A DNA stretch of 64,000 nt. It comes from Prorocentrum cordatum (lineage: Eukaryota; Sar; Dinophyceae; Prorocentrales; Prorocentraceae). Position numbers and translations under genes: made by a program. The notes beneath the pieces are model-generated. The model was not told where the DNA came from, made no database searches, and saw only the letters and a program-made list of their open reading frames with translations. Numbering within the stretch: position 1 is the stretch's first letter; the number at the start of each line of letters is the position of its first letter. Below are positions 53,200 through 64,000 of this stretch, piece after piece. The stretch is taken from NCBI GenBank assembly GCA_963575745.1, contig CAUYUJ010018870.1, positions 97,828 through 161,827 on the forward strand. The letters run 5' to 3'.

Positions 53200-53865
53200 C
53201 AGAACGTATGAATAACACATTGTGCCAATAAATTCTTCTCGTCCTTATAATAACATTCCTCACAATGGCATAGCGTAGCATAACATAACGCCGGCTCGCA
53301 GCATTTTATAACGTGAGCAACAATACCAGGACGGATCACGGGATAACGTAGTAGAACACCGCAGGGATTATACTATAATCCATTGCCATGTTTTGACAGG
53401 GTAGAGCATGGCAGAACGCAGCATCGAGCATGGCAGCACATATCAACGCACACCTCGACATAACGGAGCATCGGGGGCATATCATCACATATCATAGCAG
53501 CGTACTTGAATTGTTTTACGATTGCGACCACGTCGGCGACGAATGTATTCAAACATCGTGGACTTTACCACATTGCATATGCTAACAGAGCATAGCATCA
53601 TGTAGAACAGAGAACAAATTACACCGTAACCAGCATACCACGGCATAGAATTCTTATTACTGATGCTCCGACGGCGACGAGCTTGACATAACATCATGCA
53701 TTTAGCTTCATTGAAGAGGTATGGCATAACGGGGCAAGGGATCATATACTATGATGAATTCAGCATGGCGTAAACAACATCACTGATTTACGTAAAACCG
53801 GACATAACCTGGCATCATATTTTAGAACAACGAAACCAACGCTAACGATGCACACCCTGGCCTGA
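53200..53865 (+). repeat. AT-richer CATAAC/GCATAGC motif island, second part
   Basis: The same short-unit texture as 51730-52400 (GGCATAGCG, CATAACATAACG, ACATATCATAGC). The two parts may once have been continuous. Confidence 0.6.
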
Positions 53866-54910
53866 TATTCCGCACTGTAATAGCATCAGCCGCGACGTGC
53901 GCGCCGAGGTCAGGCTGGCCATTGAACCAAACAGGTTGAGCAGCGACTGATTGGACGACGTTTCACGCGTGACAGGCGTCACGACGTCACGCCAGCTGCT
54001 AGGACTTCAACTACGACCACTACTGCTACTGCTCCACATCCTCCGACTAGTTCTTTCAGGACATGTTCCGGAGTCTCGCACCACGCGTTTGGGAGGTTAG
54101 CTTTTCGCTCAAAAGTTTGTTTCGGTTTCTTTGGTCCGGGGCTCTGGGGCCGTTCGACTTCAGGAGAACGGCAACTTGAGACCTGGTCGGACCGCCGCAG
54201 TGGCCGACACCACCGGGCCACGCGCACATCGTTCCTACGGGCGCGAGCACCGTCGGGATTAAACGCCGAATATTTCGGTAGGATCGTTCGAAGAAAAATA
54301 ATTGTGATTCTTGTTTTTTTAGACGACTGCGCGCGGCGCTCAGGCGAGAGCCACATTCCGAAACCGTGTCGCCATTCGTCCGTTAAGTTGTTGCAAGTTT
54401 TATAAAGCCAGTGGGCTCTGTGCGTGATGCTGAAGCGATAGCCCCATTTCGAAAACGTCTGGCGATGCCACAGGGACGAGTTCTTTATAAGGACGAGGGA
54501 TGGAGGAGGAGGAGCAGGAGGAGGAGAAGGAGGAGGAGGTGCCTGGGAGGATGCTGACCTTTTTGGGGTCCTTTGTGGGCCTCCTGGAACGCCCATGTCG
54601 CCTCGGCCAGTTTCCCCTCCGGAATGCGCCTCATGGGAGCTCGAGGGGGGGGATTTGGGGAGTGGGACCTAGGCCTGCCGGTGCGATTGGAATGGGTACG
54701 GAAAACAGTGGTACGAAGACCACAAGCAGTTACTGTTCATTTTGAACCAGGTTTGCTGTTCGTGCCACCGCGCACGATGTTCATTTGAGACAGAAGACCG
54801 CCTACCCAACAGCGGCCGCTGTCGGTTTTGGATCACATTTGTTGTTGGGCACCGTATGCATGTTTGTCCGTACTCATGCCGGTCGTCCAAAGAGGAGTGT
54901 GACCTACACC
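53866..54910. other. Unassigned sequence
   Basis: No gene recognised on either strand. A short GGA tract lies at 54498-54540. Confidence 0.4.
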
Positions 54911-55020
54911 GAAGAAGAACATATTACATACAAATAAATGTTCGGAGCTCCGCGCGGATTTTTTGGATCGGCGCTGGGGCCCCCCTGGCGGCGCCAGAGG
55001 CGCCGCCACTGGCGCGTTCT
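54911..55020 (+). mobile_element. Foldback family B, copy 4 (partial)
   Basis: GAAGAAGAACATATTAC, ATGTTCGGAGCTCCGCGCGG, CCCCTGGCGGCGCCAGAGGC align with the left two thirds of copies 1-3. It forms the last ~35 codons of the minus-strand ORF that overlaps it. Confidence 0.75.
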
Positions 55021-55836
55021 GCCTTCCGACGCCCTCTCGCGCGCAGCCTTGTATTTACCCTTGCCCGTGCCGCTCGCTCCGTTGTCGATGAACTTCTGCT
55101 TGGAAGCCTGCACCTTGCGAGCCCACTCGATGCGAGCGGCGATTGCGAGCACGTGATTTGCGTCTCGACCACCCCGATGTACTGGTACTGATCTATCACG
55201 TCCCGCCTGCTGAGGTAGGCCCACGACTTCTTGCCCAGCGCCGTGATGTTCGCGACGAACACCTTGCACTCCTCCTCATCCTCCTCGACGGGCTCCGACT
55301 CCTTTGGTTCCTGGACCGCGAAGGCAGCACCTAGCGACACGCCCGAGGCTCCAGCTGGAGACGTCGCCACTCCTCCGACTCCTTCGGTTCCTGGACCGCG
55401 AAGCCGGCACCCAGCGACGCGCCCGAGGCTGCAGTTGGAGATGGTGGATGTTTCCGTTGCTTTTTCACATCCCCTCGCGGGGCGGTCCGCGCCCTCGCCG
55501 CCCGCGGGCGCCTGCGCGGACGCCGTGGCTGGCCGCCCTGGCCGCCTGCTGCCCCCGCCTCGCGCGCCGGGCGGATGCGCGTCACCCGGGCGCCGACCTC
55601 CTCCGCCACGACCTCCTCCGCCGCGGGCTCCCCGGAGGAGCGCTTGCCACTCGGGTGCTCGCTTCGCTCCGTCTCGCTTCGCTTCCTCCGCCACTCGGCT
55701 GCGCTGGCGCGGGCCGGGGAGCGGCTCCCGCAGGGCCGCCCTGACCTCATGGGCACCTCGTGGCCGCCCGGACGCCAGCGAACGACCTGCTCGTCTGGAC
55801 AACGGGGGCCCTGCGGTTCGAATGGGCCAAACAGCT

Positions 55837-55880
<44 letters not shown>

Positions 55881-55903
55881 GCACACACACACACACACAC
55901 ACA

Positions 55904-55993
<90 letters not shown>

Positions 55994-56004
55994 CACACAC
56001 ACAC

Positions 56005-56044
<40 letters not shown>

Positions 56045-56955
56045 CACGCACACACACACACACACGCACACACGCACACACGCACACACGCACACACGCA
56101 CACACGCACACCGCACACACGCACACACGCACACACGCACACACGCACACACGCACACACGCACACACGCACACACTCACACACGCACACACGCACACAC
56201 GCACACACGCACACACGCACACACGCGCACACGCGCACACGCGCACACGCGCACACGCGCACACGCGCACACGCGCACACACACACACACACGCACACAC
56301 GCACACACGCACACACGCGCACACGCGCACACGCACACACGCACACGCACACACGCACACACGCGCACACGCACACGCACACGCCACACGCGCACGCACA
56401 CGCGCACACGCGCACACGCGCACACGCGCACACGCGCACACGCGCACACGCGCACACGCGCACACGCGCACGCACACACACGCGCACACGCGCACGCGCA
56501 CACGCGCACACGCGCACACGCGCACACGCGCACGCGCGCACGCGCGCACGCGCGCACACGCGCACGCGCGCACACGCGCACGCACACGCACACACGCACA
56601 CACGCACACACGCACACACGCACACACGCACACACGCACACACGCACACACGCACACACGCACACACGCACACACGCACACACGCACACACGCGCACACG
56701 CGCACACGCGCACACGCACACGCACACACACACACACACGCTGCTCGAGATCGGCACGTCTTCCTTGCCCGCCTCAGCGCGTGCCGCGCCGACGCGCCTC
56801 AGGGCATATGATACTCCTCTCCTTTTCTCGACCTTGTGGAGCGTCACCTGTCTGGAGCACTTACTGCACTTGCACCTGTTCGTCTGCAGCACGTTGTTCC
56901 TCTCGTGCGTTCCGCACGCCGTGCAGGTGGACCACACGCGATGTGCGGCCGCCAT
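54924..56955 (-). pseudogene. LINE-type ORF: zinc-ribbon then endonuclease-like start, split by (CACACG)n
   Basis: Read on the minus strand, ATG at 56955 starts [20 protein letters not shown], a zinc-ribbon (C-x2-C-G...C-x-C-x2-C). About 70 residues later the frame enters 0.9 kb of GTGTGC repeat. Beyond it an Arg/Ala/Pro-rich linker leads to EECKVFVANITALGKKSWAY, LSRRDVIDQYQYIGVVET, the shape of an exonuclease-endonuclease-phosphatase domain start in dinoflagellate LINE proteins (V-x-ANIT-x-L...D-x7-VVET). Near 55160 the frame shifts (HVLAIAARIEWARKVQASKQ continues in another). The end is foldback element B. A ~90-bp in-frame duplication (ESEP/ESEE with FAVQEPK) lies at 55280-55445. Non-functional as it stands. 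Confidence 0.6.
55837..56741 (+). repeat. (CA)n/(CACACG)n/(GCAC)n compound microsatellite
   Basis: 905 bp of alternating purine-pyrimidine sequence in blocks: CACACA, CACG, CACACG, CACGCG, CACACG. Such DNA can adopt Z-form. It splits the retroelement ORF on the other strand. Confidence 0.98.
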
Positions 56956-57299
56956 GGCTGAACCTCTCTTTGCCAGCGAGAGCGCCTGCCCTTCAGGCAG
57001 GTGGCTCGCTGACCCCAAGAACTGCGTGGAAACGAGATGTGTTCGGCTCGAGACCGCAAGAACATGATGCCTCGCTCGAACCAACTTGCGCTTGAGAACA
57101 GGAGGGAGGGAAGGAGGGAGGAGGAGGAGCAATAGCAATAATACGACTGAACAGACGAATAACAATACTACTAATACCATTAACAGCATCATTCATGCTG
57201 CTGATAATGATACTAGTCATGCTAATAATCCGAATGGGGGGGTAGAACGATCATTCATTGTCCCTGGGTGCGTGGCTCTAGTGGGGATCCGTGGTGATG

Positions 57300-57314
57300 A
57301 TTATGTTTGTTGCG

Positions 57315-57346
<32 letters not shown>

Positions 57347-57365
57347 GCTGTTGCTGTTGTTAAAC
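57300..57365 (+). repeat. (GTT)n microsatellite
   Basis: About 18 GTT/GCT units. A similar tract lies at 58458-58530. Confidence 0.92.
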
Positions 57366-57519
57366 ACTAAGCTGTCATTATTGCTGTTGGACCCCTTAAA
57401 GGCGCCCTGGTGCTCTCGCCGAGGCGCTGGCTACATTTTCATTGAAAATGAGGCTCACGCTCGAGCGGTTTGGGGGACCGCCAAAACCGGCTTCCCAACA
57501 ACAGCAACAACAACAACAA

Positions 57520-58215
57520 CGTTCCCGTTCGAGACTTCCTCCTTTTTTACTCAGGGCTGGTGTTCTTGCTCGCCGCCGAAAGCCGCCGTCCTAACAAAAC
57601 CAGCGCTCCCGCTCGAGACTTCCTCCCGTTTTACCTTGGATTGGCGCGCTAGTCTTTCCCTCATCGGCGCCGCCCCCAGCAAAAACAACGCTCCCGCTCG
57701 AGGGTTCCTCCCTTTTTCACTCAAGGCGGTGCCCCTGCTCGCCGCCGAAAATCGCCGCCCCGACAAAACCAGCGCTCCCGCCCGAGACTTCCTTCCGTTT
57801 TACGCTGGACTGGCGCCCAACTCTCTTTTGAATTGGCGCCGCCCCCAGCAAGAACAACGCTCCCGCTCGAGGCTTTGCCCCTTTTTCCTGAAGACGGTGT
57901 CGCTCCTCGCCGCCGACAACCCCCGTCCACACAAAACCACGGCTCCCGCTCGATGCTTCCTCCTTTATTGCTCAAGGCGGTGTCCCTCCTCGCCGCCGAA
58001 AGCCGCCGTCCCAACAAAACCAGCGTTCCCTCTCGAGACTTCGTTTTGTGTTGCGCTGGACTAGCGCCACACTCTCTTCAGCATTGGCGCCGCTCCCAGC
58101 AACAACAGCAGCCCTGCTCGAGATTCCTCCCTTTCTATTCAGGGCCAGGTCCTTGCCTCACCGCCGACAGCCCCCATCCCCACCAAGGCAATCCTGTCGT
58201 TCGATACTTCCTCGT
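57520..58215 (+). repeat. 84-bp tandem repeat, about eight copies, alternating pairs
   Basis: CTCCCGCTCGAGACTTCCTC-like starts lie near 57523, 57608, 57692, 57775, 57860, 57943, 58026 and 58112 (spacing 83-86). Odd and even copies differ (CTCGCCGCCGAAAGCCGCC versus TTGGCGCCGCCCCCAGCAA), so the true period is about 168 bp. The 257-residue frame across it is a by-product. Confidence 0.88.
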
Positions 58216-58600
58216 GCTTTACCCTTCGCTGGGGTTCCACTGTCGGTCTCGCATCGGCGCAGCAAGGCGCGGGCATGTGTTTCCGAGGCGGGATATGTTT
58301 AAATTCCTCGGAGGAGGTGTTTGCAAGACCTCATTGGGCGGGATGTCTGGGAATGGGAATAATGGACCCCGCTATAGAACAAGGGTCCCCGATGATGTGG
58401 ATGGTTATCATGATGGTCGCATGCTTCGTGTGGAAACATCGCGCATGAGGGTCAACTGTTTATTGTTGGTGTTGTTGTTGCTGTTGCTGTTGTTGTTGTT
58501 GTTTTATTGTTGTTGTTGTTGTTGGAAAAGGCGCGCGTGGGAGCCCCGGCCGCCCCCCCCCCCAGCAACCGAGCAACCGAGCAACCCTCTCTGGGGGTCT
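58216..58600. other. Unassigned; (GTT)n tract
   Basis: (TTG)n at 58458-58530; otherwise no recognised feature. Confidence 0.5.
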
Positions 58601-58675
58601 CCTGGGGGCGCCAAGGAACCGAAAACTTCGGGCCCATTTCGGCGCATCCTTCACGCGGTTCGGGGCCTCACAAGG
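58601..58675 (+). repeat. Minisatellite monomers related to the 28-39 kb elements
   Basis: ACCGAAAACTTCGGGCCCAT, TTCGGCGCATCCTTCACGCG, GTTCGGGGCC recalls CACCGAAGGCCCCAGTG, TTCGGCACACCCCTCACACG, TTTCGTGGCC. The run breaks into (GTC)n at 58676 and recurs, about three monomers, at 59205-59380. Confidence 0.65.
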
Positions 58676-59085
58676 GGCGTCGTCGTCGTCGTCGCCGCCG
58701 TCTTCGTCGTCGTCGTTGTCGTCGTCGTCGTCGTCGGTGTCGTCGACCCGCCCCCGCGCGTTGCCTGGCGTGCCCGCCTGGTGGGAGGGGCAGGGAGATA
58801 TGGGGACATAGGCGGGGCGAAAGACGAGGCCGCTGACGACGACTACGATGATGATGATGGTGATGATGACGACGACTATGATGATGAACGTGATGATGAT
58901 GAGGATGCGGATGAGAATGCTGATGAATGGTGATGATGATTATGCTGATGCCCATGCTGATGATGATGAGGACGATGATGATCGTCATGATGATGGTGAT
59001 GATGATGACGATGATGGTGATGATGATGACGATGATGGTGATGATGATGATGATGACGAGGAGGAGGGTGATCAAGAAGATGATG

Positions 59086-59154
<69 letters not shown>

Positions 59155-59653
59155 GTGATGACGAGGATGATGATCAGGGCGAGGACAGGGTGGATGAGGA
59201 ACAGTGTGCGAACCGAAAACTTCGGGCCAATTTCGGCGCATCCTTCACGCGGTTCGGGGCCTCACAAGGGGCGCAACCGAAAGCATCGGGTCCATTTCGG
59301 CGCGCCCCTCACACGGTTCGGGGCCGCACAGGAGGCGCAACCGAAGGCCTCGAGCCCATGTCGGCCCACTCCTGACAATATTCGTGGAGGGACATTGGCG
59401 GGACGCGGAGCGGAGGAGGTGGAGGAGGCGGAGGAAGTTGAGGACGAGGGCGCCGACGACGACAATGATGATGATGGTGATGATAACGACGACGATGATG
59501 ATGATGGTGATGATGAGGATGATGATGATGGTGACGGTGATGACGATGATGATGATGCGGATGAGGATAAGGATGAAGACGATGAGGATGATAACGATGA
59601 TGATGATAATGATGATGCTGATGATGATGCTGATGATGAGGATGACGTGGGTG

Positions 59654-59693
<40 letters not shown>

Positions 59694-60473
59694 CGATGCT
59701 GTGGAAGATGATGATGCTGATGATGATGAGGAGGAGGACGACGATAAGGGTGAGGACGACGAGGACGACGAAGACGTCGATGCGGAGGACAAGGATGAGG
59801 AGGACGATGACAGGGTGAATGAGGCTTGGGACGAGGACGGTCGTCGTCGTCGTCGCCGCTGTCGTCGTTGTCGTCGTCGTCGTCGGTTTCGTCGCCCCGC
59901 CACCGCGCGCCACCTGGCGTGCCCCCCCGGTGGGAGGGGCAGGGAGATAGAGGGACATTGGCGGGGCGGAGGACGAGGCCGCCGACGACGACAATGACGA
60001 TGATAATGATGGTGATGATGACGACGACGATGATGATGATGAGGATGCGGATGAGGATGCTGATGATGACGATGATGAGGATGATGATGAGGTTGGTGAT
60101 AATGGGATGACGTGGATGAGGATGCTGATGACGATGATGATGATGATAACGACGACGACTACGATGATGATGGTGATGATGACGACGATGATGATGATGA
60201 TGATGATGATGATGGGGATGGTTATGATGAGGACGACGTTGATGAGGATGATGATGATGATGATGACGATGATGATGATGAGTAAGACGAGGTGGACGAT
60301 GATGCTGATGATGCTGAGTAGGAAAATGAGGATGACGATGATTGTAAGGACGACGAGGATGACGAAGACGTCGATGCGGAGGACGAGGGTGAGGAGGACG
60401 ATGACAGGGTGGATGGGCAGAACGAGGACAGGGTGGATGAGGCTAGGGGCGAGGACGGTCGTCGTCGCCGTCG

Positions 60474-60549
<76 letters not shown>

Positions 60550-60560
60550 TGTCATCGGTG
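58676..60560 (+). repeat. GTC, GAT and GAC arrays with repeated inserts
   Basis: (GTC)n at 58676-58745; (GAT)n with GAC at 58845-59195; minisatellite monomers at 59205-59380; GAT/GAC at 59455-59845; (GTC)n at 59838-59895; GAT/GAC to about 60400; (GTC/GCC)n at 60455-60555. An 85-bp insert (GCCTGGCGTGCCCGCCTGGT...GGGAGATATGGGGACATAGG) at about 58752-58830 recurs at about 59899-59982, and a piece at 59383. All Met/Asp-rich, His-rich and Ser-rich frames are artefacts. Confidence 0.9.
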
Positions 60561-60571
60561 CCGTGGCCCCG

Positions 60572-61914
60572 CGTATAGGATCCTATACAATTTGTATCGG
60601 ATCTGTCTAGGACCCTATACAGTCTGTATCGGATCTGTGTAGGATCTTATACAGTCTGTATCGGATCTGGATAGGATTCTCTACTGTCTTTATCGGATCT
60701 GTATAGGACCCCATACAGTCTGTATCGGATCTCCATAGGATCCTAGACAGTCTGTATCGGATCTGTATAGGGTCCCATACAGTCTGTGTCGGACCTGGAT
60801 AGGACCCTCTACAGTCTTTATCGGATCTGTATAGGATCCCATACAGTCTGTATCGGATCTGTATAGGATCCTGTACAGTCTGTATCGGGTCTGTATAGGA
60901 TCCCAGACAGTCTTCCGGTATACCGGATATGTATAGGGTCCTCTACAGTCTGTATCGGGTCTGTACAGGATCCTATACAGTCTGTAGCGGATCTGTATAG
61001 GATCCTATACACTCTGTATCGGATATGTGTAGGATCCTTTACAGTCTGTATCGGATCTGGACAGGATTCTCTACTGTCTTTATCGGATCTGTGTAGGGTC
61101 CTATACAGTCTGTATCGGATCTGTATAGGATCCTATACAGTCTGTATCGGATCTGTATAGGGTCCCATACAGTCTGCATCGGACCTGGATAGGATCCTCT
61201 ACAGTCTTTATCGGATCTGTATAGGATCCCATACAGTCTGTATAGGATCCTTTGCAGTCAGTATCGGATCTCTACAGGATCCCATACAGTCTGTATCGGG
61301 TCTGTATAGGACCCTATACAGTCTGTACCGGATCTGTGTAGGATCCTATGCAGTCTGTATCGGATCTGTGTAGGATCTTATACAGTATGTATCGAATTTG
61401 TATAGGATCCCATACAGTTTTTATCGGATCTGCATGGGATCCTGTACAGTCTGTATCGGATCTGTATAGGATCCCAGACAGTCTTTACCGGATCTGTATA
61501 GGATCCCATACAGTTTGTATTGGATCTCCATAGGATCCCACACAGTCAGTATCGGATCCTTATAGGATTCCATACAATCAGTATCGGATCTCTACAGGAC
61601 CCCATACAGCCTGTATCGGATCTCTACAGGATCCCATGCAGTCTGTATCGGATCTCTGCAGGATTCCATACAGTCTGTATCGGATCTCTACAGGGTTCTA
61701 TACAGTCAGTATCGGACCTCTACAGGATCCCATACAGTCAGTATCGGATCTCTACATGGTCCCATACAGTCTGTATCGGATCTGTATAGGGTCCTATACA
61801 GTCTGTATCGGATATGTCCAGGATCCTATACAGTCTGTTTCGGATCTCTACAGGGTCCCATACAGTCTGTATCGGACCTGGATAGGATCCCATACAGTCT
61901 GTATCGGATATGTA
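60572..61914 (+). repeat. 32-bp palindromic satellite, about 42 copies
   Basis: Unit CTGTATAGGATCCCATACAG plus TCTGTATCGGAT. Copies reading GTATAGGATCCTATAC are perfect 16-bp palindromes. Variants (CTACAGGATCC, GGATAGG, CTTTATCGG) recur at multi-unit spacing, suggesting amplification in blocks. Three units make 96 bp, so a 32-residue peptide (LYRI-x-YSLYRIC) repeats in some frames; not genes. Confidence 0.97.
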
Positions 61915-62339
61915 TTGAAGCGGCGGCACGCCGGCGCGCATACGTTTTTCACCCACAGGACCACGTCAAGGTCCGTAAGGGAGTGCAAGGGAGTTGCAGG
62001 ATTTTTTTGGGGGGGTTGCTGGTTGCTGTTGCTGTTGCTGGGGGGGGGGTCAGAATGCGTCCACGGGGCTCTGAGCGTAGCCTGCGCAATAAGGCGAGGG
62101 CGGGTCCGGGCGGCTAGAGCTCACGGGGCTCTCACGCGCGCCTATTCCTTGCTGTTGTTATTGTTGTTATTGTTGTTGAACTCTCATTCTTGAAAAATAA
62201 TTACTGTTGGTCCCCCCCCACCGGTGCACATTGATTTTTTTCGATTGAAGTGCCACCCCCGGGGCTCGCACCTTGTTTTTTCTCAAGGAAAGTCTTCCTG
62301 CTCAAACTGTGCCCCTGCCCCCCGGGCTACAACAACAAC
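61915..62339. other. Unassigned; GTT and G-run tracts
   Basis: Short TTGCTG repeats near 62025 and 62150-62178, and runs of G. No gene recognised. Confidence 0.4.
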
Positions 62340-62712
62340 GGGTCCCGCCTGAGACTTCCTCGATGTTTACTCAGCCCCGCTCCCGCCTGAGACTTCCGCG
62401 CAATTTACTCAGGAAAGGCGCTCCCGTCTGAGATTTCCTCGCAATGTAATCAAGACCCCCGCTCCCGCCTAAATTTCCGTGCAATTTACGTGGGAACGGC
62501 GCTCCCGCTTGAGACTTCTTCGAATTTTACTCAGGAGCGGCGCGCCCGCCTGAGACTTCCTCGCAATTTAGTGAGGACCCCCGCTCCCGCCTGAGACTTC
62601 CGTGCAATTTGCTCAGGAACGGCGCTCCCGCTTGAGACTTCCTCGCAACTTAGTCAGGGCCCCCGCTTCCGCCTGAGATTTCCTCACAATGTACTCAGGA
62701 CTGCGCTCTCGC
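62340..62712 (+). repeat. 41-bp tandem repeat, about nine copies
   Basis: GCTCCCGCCTGAGACTTCC, then TCGCAATTTACTCAGGA recurs every 40-42 bp. The start is nearly the same as that of the 84-bp repeat at 57520-58215, which is twice this length. Confidence 0.9.
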
Positions 62713-63004
62713 GTGCGACGTCCTCGCAAATTATTTTGGAATTGCGTTGCGTTTCGGCGCTCAGGAACCACGCACGCGCCAAGGACGCCTTCACAACGTG
62801 GTATCTTCCCTCTTCCTTCGTCCTTCCCCCTCCCCTTCCTCCCACTCTCCCTCGTTCTTCCCCTCCTCCTCTTGCAGGGCCCGCGCCAATTCCAATGGCG
62901 GGCAGAGAGATGTACGCCCCCGAAAGATTGTCCGCCCGTTCCGGTTTGCCCGTACGTCTAGCCCGCCGGCCCCAGCAAAGAGAAATAATCCCCCCGAAAG
63001 GGGT
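62713..63004. other. Unassigned; CT-rich tract
   Basis: CCTTCC/CTCC-rich sequence at 62805-62875 ending TCCTCTTGCAGGGCC, a good splice-acceptor shape, but no exon can be identified before the gap. Confidence 0.4.
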
Positions 63005-63104
63005 NNNNNNNNNNNNNNNNNNNNNNNNNNNNNNNNNNNNNNNNNNNNNNNNNNNNNNNNNNNNNNNNNNNNNNNNNNNNNNNNNNNNNNNNNNNNNNNN
63101 NNNN
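63005..63104. other. Assembly gap (100 N)
   Basis: Exactly 100 N, following CCGAAAGGGGT and preceding a GGA tract; true length unknown. Confidence 0.99.
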
Positions 63105-64000
63105 GGAGGAGGAGGAAACGGCGGGCGGAGGGCGGAGGAAGGGAAGGACGGAGGAATGGGGATGACGGAAGGGAGGGTGGATTGGGAGGGCGGATGACGG
63201 AGGAGAGCCCAGAGAAGGCGTGCGGAGGGCGCAGAGCACGGATGATGAGAGGAACGAGGAGGAGGAGGAGGAGGAGGAGGAGGAGGAGAAGGAGACGGAT
63301 GAGGAGGAAGAAGAAGACGACACCGAACACGCATAATACGAATCAGACTACTAAACATAAGACTACTACGACTACGAATACTGTTATGAATCGTACTAAG
63401 AAGGCTAACACGAATCATGCTGATAAGAAAAAAAAGGCGAAGCATACTACCCCTACTGGTAGAACTACGACGACACATACGTCTAATACGAAGAATGGCA
63501 CTAATGAGTACTCATAACAATAACAATAAGAAAACGAGGCGGAGGAAGAAGAGGCGGAGGAGGAGGAGGAGGACGAGAAGATGATGAGGAGGCGGAGGCG
63601 GGAGGGAGGAGGAGGAGGACGAGGATGAGGAGGAGCAGGAGGAGGAGGAAGGGAGGAGGAGGAGGAGGAGGAGGAAGGTCGGAGGATTGAAGCGTATGAG
63701 GATGATGATGGGGAGGGGAGGGACATGAGGAGGTGGAGGCTGCGGAGGCTGAGGGAGGAGGAGGAGGAGGAGGCGGACGAGGAGGAGGAGGAGGAGGAGG
63801 AGGAGGAGGAGGAGCAGGAGGAGGCGGAGGAGGAGTAGGAGGAGGAGGAGGAGGCGGACCAGGAGGAGGAGGGGGGAGGGGGGGCGGGAAGTTGGAGGAT
63901 GATGAGGGGAGGGGGAGGAGGAGGCGGGCGGAGGAGGAGGAGAGGAGGAGGAGGAGGAGAGCGAAAGGGGGTGATGATGATGATGATGATGATGATGATG
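63105..64000 (+). repeat. Purine microsatellites to the window end
   Basis: GGA/GAG tracts at 63105-63315 and 63540-63965, (GAT)n at 63972-64000. Between them, 63318-63530 is an AT-richer patch of TACTACGACTACGAATAC-like trinucleotides. Confidence 0.9.

Noticed and set aside
61348-62193. Peptide repeat protein (LYRI...SLYRIC)
   Set aside because: Translation of the 32-bp satellite. Three units make 96 bp, which keeps some frames open; no start context or conserved ends.
1-64000. tRNA, rRNA and CRISPR
   Set aside because: No cloverleaf with a plausible T-arm, no rRNA signature and no regularly spaced repeat-spacer pattern was seen. Short GTTCGA occurrences in the 10.6-22.4 kb array are parts of the satellite. 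A covariance-model scan would be decisive.

Overview
This window reads as nuclear DNA of a dinoflagellate. The decisive evidence is two exact copies of the 22-nt dinoflagellate spliced leader (core CCGTAGCCATTTTGGCTC) embedded in the genome at 30847-30868 and 32936-32957. They look like relics of trans-spliced mRNAs that were reverse-transcribed and reinserted. Supporting signs are GC-rich coding sequence, a TRPP/polycystin-type channel gene whose intron ends coincide with short direct repeats, decayed non-LTR retroelement pieces, and an extreme load of simple and tandem repeats. The genus cannot be read from the sequence. Two 100-N assembly gaps lie at 44218-44317 and 63005-63104, both beside purine microsatellites.

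Layout. 1-10.5 kb: no convincing gene; minisatellites built on GGGGCCTCTTGG, a (GAG)n tract, a possible ankyrin-like exon remnant, and the first copies of three foldback (MITE-like) families A, B and C. 10.6-22.4 kb: a tandem array of eight diverged 1.1-1.7 kb units, the first six carrying long GAC/CGA arrays. 23.2-27.2 kb: the one clear cellular gene, a polycystin-like cation channel with two or three introns. Intron 2 has terminal inverted repeats and a 6-bp flanking duplication, the signature of a DNA-transposon introner. 28.2-39.6 kb: elements made of a 77-90 bp minisatellite between recognisable end modules, three direct and one inverted. The first is split inside one monomer by (CACAGA)n arrays and three ORFs, two of them directly preceded by relict spliced leaders.

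39.6-45.5 kb: more foldback elements, a second copy of the GGGGCCTC element, a 9-bp minisatellite and a gap. 45.8-48.1 kb: a 5'-truncated LINE-type relic (zinc finger, broken RNase H, C-terminal zinc-ribbon), then a zinc-ribbon/basic-helix ORF of retroelement type. 48.8-50.2 kb: a 0.45-kb segment present twice. 51.4-53.9 kb: an (AT)n hairpin, 67-bp repeats and an AT-richer island. 54.9-57.0 kb: a minus-strand LINE-type ORF (zinc-ribbon, then endonuclease-like start) split by 0.9 kb of (CACACG)n. 57.5-64 kb: satellites with 84-bp, 32-bp and 41-bp periods and GAT/GAC and GGA arrays.

There is no operon-like organisation. The functional unit is the channel gene; the retroelement pieces and retroposed ORFs show reverse-transcriptase activity in the lineage, and the foldback families show DNA-transposon-like activity, one instance of which appears to have made an intron. 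Most long open frames in the GAC, GGA, CACA and CAGACA arrays are artefacts of repeats without stops.
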